A stretch of DNA of 7,166 nt from an uncultured Collinsella sp. (GTDB lineage: Bacteria; Actinomycetota; Coriobacteriia; Coriobacteriales; Coriobacteriaceae), in NCBI GenBank assembly GCA_902478765.1, contig CABSMN010000051.1, positions 1 through 7,166 of the forward strand, given 5' to 3'. Positions 4,168 to 7,166 of this stretch are shown here, piece by piece (positions within the stretch are counted from its first letter, which is position 1; every line of letters starts with the position of its first letter). The notes below the pieces were generated by a model. The model worked only from the letters and a program-made list of their open reading frames with translations, made no database searches and was not told where the DNA came from. The translations under genes and the position numbers were made by a program.

Positions 4168-5292
4168 CTACCTGGGCACGCGGTCCTGCCTTGCGGCAAA
4201 CGGGGCGAGCACGGCGTGCGGCTCGCTTTGGTACCAGTAGGCGACGGTGGAGATGTCGTCCTCGCGCTCGTAGAGCTTGATGTCGTCGTTGCCGAGGTCC
4301 TGGAACGTCACGCGCAGGTCCTCCTTGAACGAGATCGGGTCGGGAAGGTGCCACCTGTAGAGGCCGTGCCTGGGCAGCGCGTCGTCGTTGGTCGCGAGCA
4401 TCGGGTTCGGGTTCGGCTTGCCCGCGCTGAAGCGGTCGCGCGTGGCGTCGCGCGTCGAGCGGTACGGGTAGCCGGCGAACAGCGTGTTGAAGCACTGCGC
4501 CTCGGGCAGCGCGTGGGGCGGCCTGTCGAGGAAGGCCCAGGCACCGCCGAAGTAGTCCTCGGCTCCCGTCGAGGTGACCGTGGGGAACTCCTCGTCGCCG
4601 TCGAGGAAGAACTTCATCTCGCCCTCGCCCCACCAATAGCGCTCCAGGGCGCACAGGGCCATGTAGGTGCCGACGTAGTAGCCCTTGCCGCGCACGCCGT
4701 CGAGCACGGTGTAGTCGACGCCCCTGCGAGTGCTGCGCTCGCGGTTAAAGCGGGCGTGGAAGTACATGGCGTCGTCCGGCACGTCGGTGAGCGCGTAGTT
4801 GAACGTGTAGAAGATGTACTTAATGAACCCGGGGTGCTCGCTCGTAAGCGTGACCTTGGCGTGCTTCCTGAAGGGCATCTCGAAGTAGCAGTTCATGCCG
4901 CCCGTCGGGTTCACGCAGATGGGCATCGAGTTGACGATGGCGCGCTCACCGAAGCCGTTGCAGAAGAAGTCGCCGACAGGGCACTCGACCGAGGGGGTCT
5001 CCTCGTCGTCCCAGTAGAAGCGCAGCACGAGGTCGCGCATGACGAAGCTGCCGGCGGCGGTCTTGTCGGGGACGGTCATCCAGATGTGGCGGATGATGCC
5101 GGGGCCCTCGATGTCCGCGAGCGTGATGGTCTCGCCGGACTCAAGGGGCACGCAGCACGAGCCCTTGCGGCCGACGCCGAGGTGGCTGGCCGACATGGCG
5201 GCACGGCCCTTCTCGCCCGTGATGTTCTCGGGGGTGATGGCGCGGCTTTCCTCACCGCCGTGCATCCACACGTCCTTAAGGAACTCTCTCAT
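4168..5292 (-). CDS. GH172 (DUF2961) glycoside hydrolase, probable alpha-furanosidase
   Basis: A 374-residue protein of the DUF2961 family, now GH172. Characterised members act on alpha-D-fructofuranosides (including difructose dianhydride I) or on D-arabinofuranosides. Visible family blocks are ETITLADIEGPGIIRHIWMT (54-73), PVGDFFCNGFG (105-115), NCYFEMPFRKHAKVTLT (134-150), WWGEGEMKFFLDGDEEFPT (220-238) and TSTGAEDYFGGAW (240-252). The likely catalytic acids are E224 and E245; their 21-residue spacing agrees with my recollection of the Bifidobacterium dentium enzyme, not checked. No signal peptide or membrane segment is seen, so it acts in the cytoplasm on imported sugar. The start ATG 5290-5292 has AGGAGG six bases upstream, touching the EIIA stop codon (12-nt gap), which implies coupled translation. 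Context (PTS before, fructokinase-like kinase after) favours a fructoside, possibly phosphorylated during uptake. The exact substrate is inference. Confidence 0.82.
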   Translation of the reverse strand: MREFLKDVWMHGGEESRAITPENITGEKGRAAMSASHLGVGRKGSCCVPLESGETITLADIEGPGIIRHIWMTVPDKTAAGSFVMRDLVLRFYWDDEETPSVECPVGDFFCNGFGERAIVNSMPICVNPTGGMNCYFEMPFRKHAKVTLTSEHPGFIKYIFYTFNYALTDVPDDAMYFHARFNRERSTRRGVDYTVLDGVRGKGYYVGTYMALCALERYWWGEGEMKFFLDGDEEFPTVTSTGAEDYFGGAWAFLDRPPHALPEAQCFNTLFAGYPYRSTRDATRDRFSAGKPNPNPMLATNDDALPRHGLYRWHLPDPISFKEDLRVTFQDLGNDDIKLYEREDDISTVAYWYQSEPHAVLAPFAARQDRVPR

Positions 5293-5304
5293 CGTCGACC
5301 TCCT

Positions 5305-5703
5305 CTATTCGTCGTCTTCGCACTCGGCGGAACTGGCACCGTTCACGTAGACAATCTGCTGGCGCGCCTCGTCGACGAGGGCGTCGAAGTCGAGCTTCTC
5401 GTCGGGGCGCGCGAGCGCGACCGTCATGGCGAGCGGGAGGTTGACACCCGCGATCACGTGGATCCGGTCGGAGGCGAAGCGGGAGAAGCGCTGGTTCACG
5501 CTGCCGCCGAGCGCGTCGGTGAGGACGACGACCTCGTCAGTGCCCGAAAGAGCCGCCTCGACCGCCGCGTCGAGCCCCTCGCCGTTGTCGTTCACGTAGG
5601 CGCACACGGCGTTGACGGCGTCGCTCTTACCCGTAAGGAACTCGAGGGTGTCCTTGAAGCCCTGGGCGAGAAGGGAATGGCTCGCCACAACTATCTTTCT
5701 CAT
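5305..5703 (-). CDS. PTS mannose/fructose/sorbose-family EIIA
   Basis: A 132-residue single-domain EIIA of the mannose family. It accepts phosphate from HPr on His9 (IVVASHSLLAQG, 4-15) and passes it to a separate EIIB. Other family marks are VVVLTDALGGSVNQRF (58-73) and GVNLPLAMTVAL (86-97). It is as long as the EIIA domain alone, so EIIB is not fused, and no EIIB gene is visible in the window. The tail is acidic (ECEDDE). It follows the EIID stop by 26 nt and has only a modest ribosome binding site (GGTGA, or AAGAGA further away). It is cytoplasmic, associated with the membrane complex made by the next two entries. Confidence 0.93.
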   Translation of the reverse strand: MRKIVVASHSLLAQGFKDTLEFLTGKSDAVNAVCAYVNDNGEGLDAAVEAALSGTDEVVVLTDALGGSVNQRFSRFASDRIHVIAGVNLPLAMTVALARPDEKLDFDALVDEARQQIVYVNGASSAECEDDE

Positions 5704-5729
5704 TGATTCACCAATCTCTTGGGTCGAAG

Positions 5730-6563
5730 CTAAGCGAGGATGCCGGCGGCGGAGGCGACCATCGCGAGGACGATCACCACGAGGATGAGGGCCGTCATGC
5801 TCGCGTTCTTCTTGGTAAGAAGGTAATACGCGCTTCCCGTGATGGCGGCGGGGATCATGGCAGGCAGGATCTTGTCGAGCAGCGGCTGAATCTCCATCGC
5901 GACGTCGCCGAAGCTGAAGCTAATCGGGCAGGTGACGCCGATGACCGAGGCGATGAGGCAGCCGACCACGGTGAGGCCGAGCACGGAGGCGGCGGCAGTG
6001 AGGTTGGGAAGCTTCTCGCTGAAGTCGGTGACGAGCTTCACGCCCTGCTTGTAGCCGAACTCGAGGGCGTGCATGCGGACCCAGAAGATGGCCAGGATGA
6101 GCGCGAACCAGATGCCGGCTCCCACGGGGTTGCCCTCGATGGCCATGTAGGCGGCGATGGAGCCCATGATGGTCGGGATCATGGTCATGAGCAGGGAGTC
6201 GCCGACGCCGGCGAGCGGTCCCATGGTGCCGATCTTCAGGTCTTGGACGGCGTCCGCCGCCGCTAGGCCGTCGCGTTCCTCCATGGCCACGCAGGCGCCG
6301 AGGATGATGGCGGCGAGCCAAGGCTGGGTGTTGTAGTAGCGGAAGTGGTTGTTGAGCGCTTGCTTATAGTCCTCGTCGTTCGTGTAGATCTTCCTCAGGA
6401 CCGGCGAGAGGGCGTAGGCGACTGAGGCGCCCTGCTGGGTCTGGTAGTTGAAGGTGCACACGCTCATGAGCCAGCGCCAGTTCGCGTTGCGCAGGTCCTT
6501 CTTGGTGACCTTGTAGCCGGAGGGCTTGCCCTCGGCGACGGCGGTGATGTTCTCGTTTTCCAT
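5730..6563 (-). CDS. PTS mannose/fructose/sorbose-family EIID
   Basis: A 277-residue membrane subunit which, with EIIC, forms the sugar channel of a mannose-family PTS. Family signatures are NWRWLMSVCTFNYQTQQG (28-45), the YYNTQP turn (76-81), the amphipathic EERDG segment (95-99) and IGTMGPLAGVGDSLL (111-125). Hydrophobic stretches lie at about 82-94, 118-142, 149-163, 193-215, 233-250 and 256-277. The start ATG 6561-6563 comes two bases after the EIIC stop codon, with a GAGAGGATGAG ribosome binding site inside the EIIC end. The two subunits are therefore almost certainly coupled. Length and motifs are complete. Confidence 0.95.
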   Translation of the reverse strand: MENENITAVAEGKPSGYKVTKKDLRNANWRWLMSVCTFNYQTQQGASVAYALSPVLRKIYTNDEDYKQALNNHFRYYNTQPWLAAIILGACVAMEERDGLAAADAVQDLKIGTMGPLAGVGDSLLMTMIPTIMGSIAAYMAIEGNPVGAGIWFALILAIFWVRMHALEFGYKQGVKLVTDFSEKLPNLTAAASVLGLTVVGCLIASVIGVTCPISFSFGDVAMEIQPLLDKILPAMIPAAITGSAYYLLTKKNASMTALILVVIVLAMVASAAGILA

Positions 6564-6565
6564 GG

Positions 6566-7166
6566 TTACTCATCCTCTCCGATGAAGGCGTCTGCGGAAG
6601 CGTGGGCGGCGAGCTCGGTGTCCCTCTCGGCACGCTGGTAGAACGCGATCGCGAGGGCAACGCCGACGATGGCGGCGCCGATGATGGGCACGTTCAGGAA
6701 GGCCGAGAGGAAGAAGCCGGCGAGCAGGTACTGGAAGTACTTGCCGGTGGGCATGTAACGCAGCAGTATCGCGATGCCGACGGCCGGGAGCATCTTGCCG
6801 GCGAGGGTGAGGCCGGAAAGGAACCACTGGGGCATAACCTCGAGGAGCCAGTTGACGGCGGGCTGGCCGAGGGTCACGGAGACAAAGACGGGCAGGGCGG
6901 CGCACAGGCCGAAGAGCACGGGGCAGACCCACAGGATGGCGTTCATCTGCTTGAACTTGCCCTCGTCGCAGAACTTCTGGGACTTCTCGACGACGAAGCC
7001 GTTGAGGATCTTGACGATGACGTCGAGCTGGATGCCGAGCATGCCGACCGGCAGGCCGATGGCGAGGCCCGTGTCCGCGCCCAGGGTCACGCCGTAGGCG
7101 GTGGCGATGATGGCCATCGTGCCGTAGTCGGGAATGGAGGAGCCGCCGAAGCCCGCGACGCCGAGC
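6566..7166 (-). CDS. PTS mannose/fructose/sorbose-family EIIC, 5' part beyond the window
   Basis: About 199 residues are visible, and the frame is open to the right edge. The ATG at 7115-7117 is internal: codons upstream of it read LGVAGFGGSSIPDYGT, a typical conserved EIIC block that continues into MAIIATAYGVTLGADTGLAIGLPVGMLG. Usual EIIC proteins are 240-270 residues, so roughly 50-70 N-terminal residues are missing. At least four hydrophobic segments are evident: around the first 30 visible residues, KQMNAILWVCPVLFGLCAAL onward, WFLSGLTLAGKMLPAVGIAI, and YLLAGFFLSAFLNVPIIGAA. The tail is hydrophilic and acidic. Together with EIID it translocates and EIIB phosphorylates the sugar. EIIB and the operon promoter are expected to the right of the window. 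Confidence 0.93.
   Translation of the reverse strand, partial: LGVAGFGGSSIPDYGTMAIIATAYGVTLGADTGLAIGLPVGMLGIQLDVIVKILNGFVVEKSQKFCDEGKFKQMNAILWVCPVLFGLCAALPVFVSVTLGQPAVNWLLEVMPQWFLSGLTLAGKMLPAVGIAILLRYMPTGKYFQYLLAGFFLSAFLNVPIIGAAIVGVALAIAFYQRAERDTELAAHASADAFIGEDE

Noticed and set aside
4099..5706. 535-codon plus-strand open frame opposite EIIA and GH172
   Set aside because: A high-G+C antisense shadow full of Val/Ala/Glu/His repeats with no domain; both minus-strand genes there are recognisable families.
5703..6266. 187-codon plus-strand open frame rich in Asp, Gly and His
   Set aside because: Antisense shadow of the EIID gene.
1..7166. CRISPR array, tRNA, rRNA, transposase or integrase gene
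   Set aside because: Both strands were read for these; no regularly spaced repeats, cloverleaf, or mobile-element protein was found in the window.

Overview
The window looks like a piece of chromosome from a gut-type Coriobacteriia (Collinsella / Olsenella / Atopobiaceae-like). This placement is inference. It rests on the high G+C and strong G/C third-position bias of the right half, Gram-positive ribosome binding sites (AAGGAGG, AGGAGG), and a mannose-family PTS operon beside a DUF2961/GH172 protein and a ROK fructokinase. No rRNA, tRNA or housekeeping gene is present to fix the taxonomy.

Left part (1-1190): a likely type III (ToxN/AbiQ/TenpN-like) toxin gene on the minus strand. It has a clear intrinsic terminator behind it and a structured, roughly 145-nt untranslated leader in front, which is where an RNA antitoxin would sit. 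Upstream of that lies a gene-free stretch (about 821-1154) with lower G+C, several small inverted or tandem repeats, and 15 bases that match the expected end of guaA (Ile-Glu-Trp-Glu-stop). The 3' end of guaA is a well-known target of genomic-island integrases. A short tail of an unidentified gene may enter from the left edge.

Middle part (1155-3171): a plus-strand group of SAM-dependent methyltransferases behind an extended -10 promoter. A 19-bp sequence there resembles the DtxR/IdeR iron box. The first methyltransferase looks whole. The second is cut off after its SAM-binding half and is joined, through a 20-bp inverted copy of its own sequence, to the last 26 codons of an unrelated membrane protein. 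The third is a whole leucine-carboxyl-methyltransferase-like (LCM/TcmP-type) protein. The group appears to be the remains of a larger, probably iron-controlled, transferred locus, and it ends in a strong two-way terminator.

Right part (3204-7166): a minus-strand operon read from the right edge inward: PTS EIIC (partial), EIID, EIIA, a cytoplasmic GH172 (DUF2961) glycosidase, then a fructokinase-like ROK kinase. Spacing is tight from EIIC to GH172 (2, 26 and 12 nt), with a hairpin-bearing 79-nt gap before the kinase. The genes suggest a pathway. The PTS brings in and phosphorylates a furanoside (possibly a fructo-disaccharide or difructose anhydride), GH172 splits it, and the ROK kinase phosphorylates the free hexose released. 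The EIIB gene is not in view and is expected beyond the right edge.
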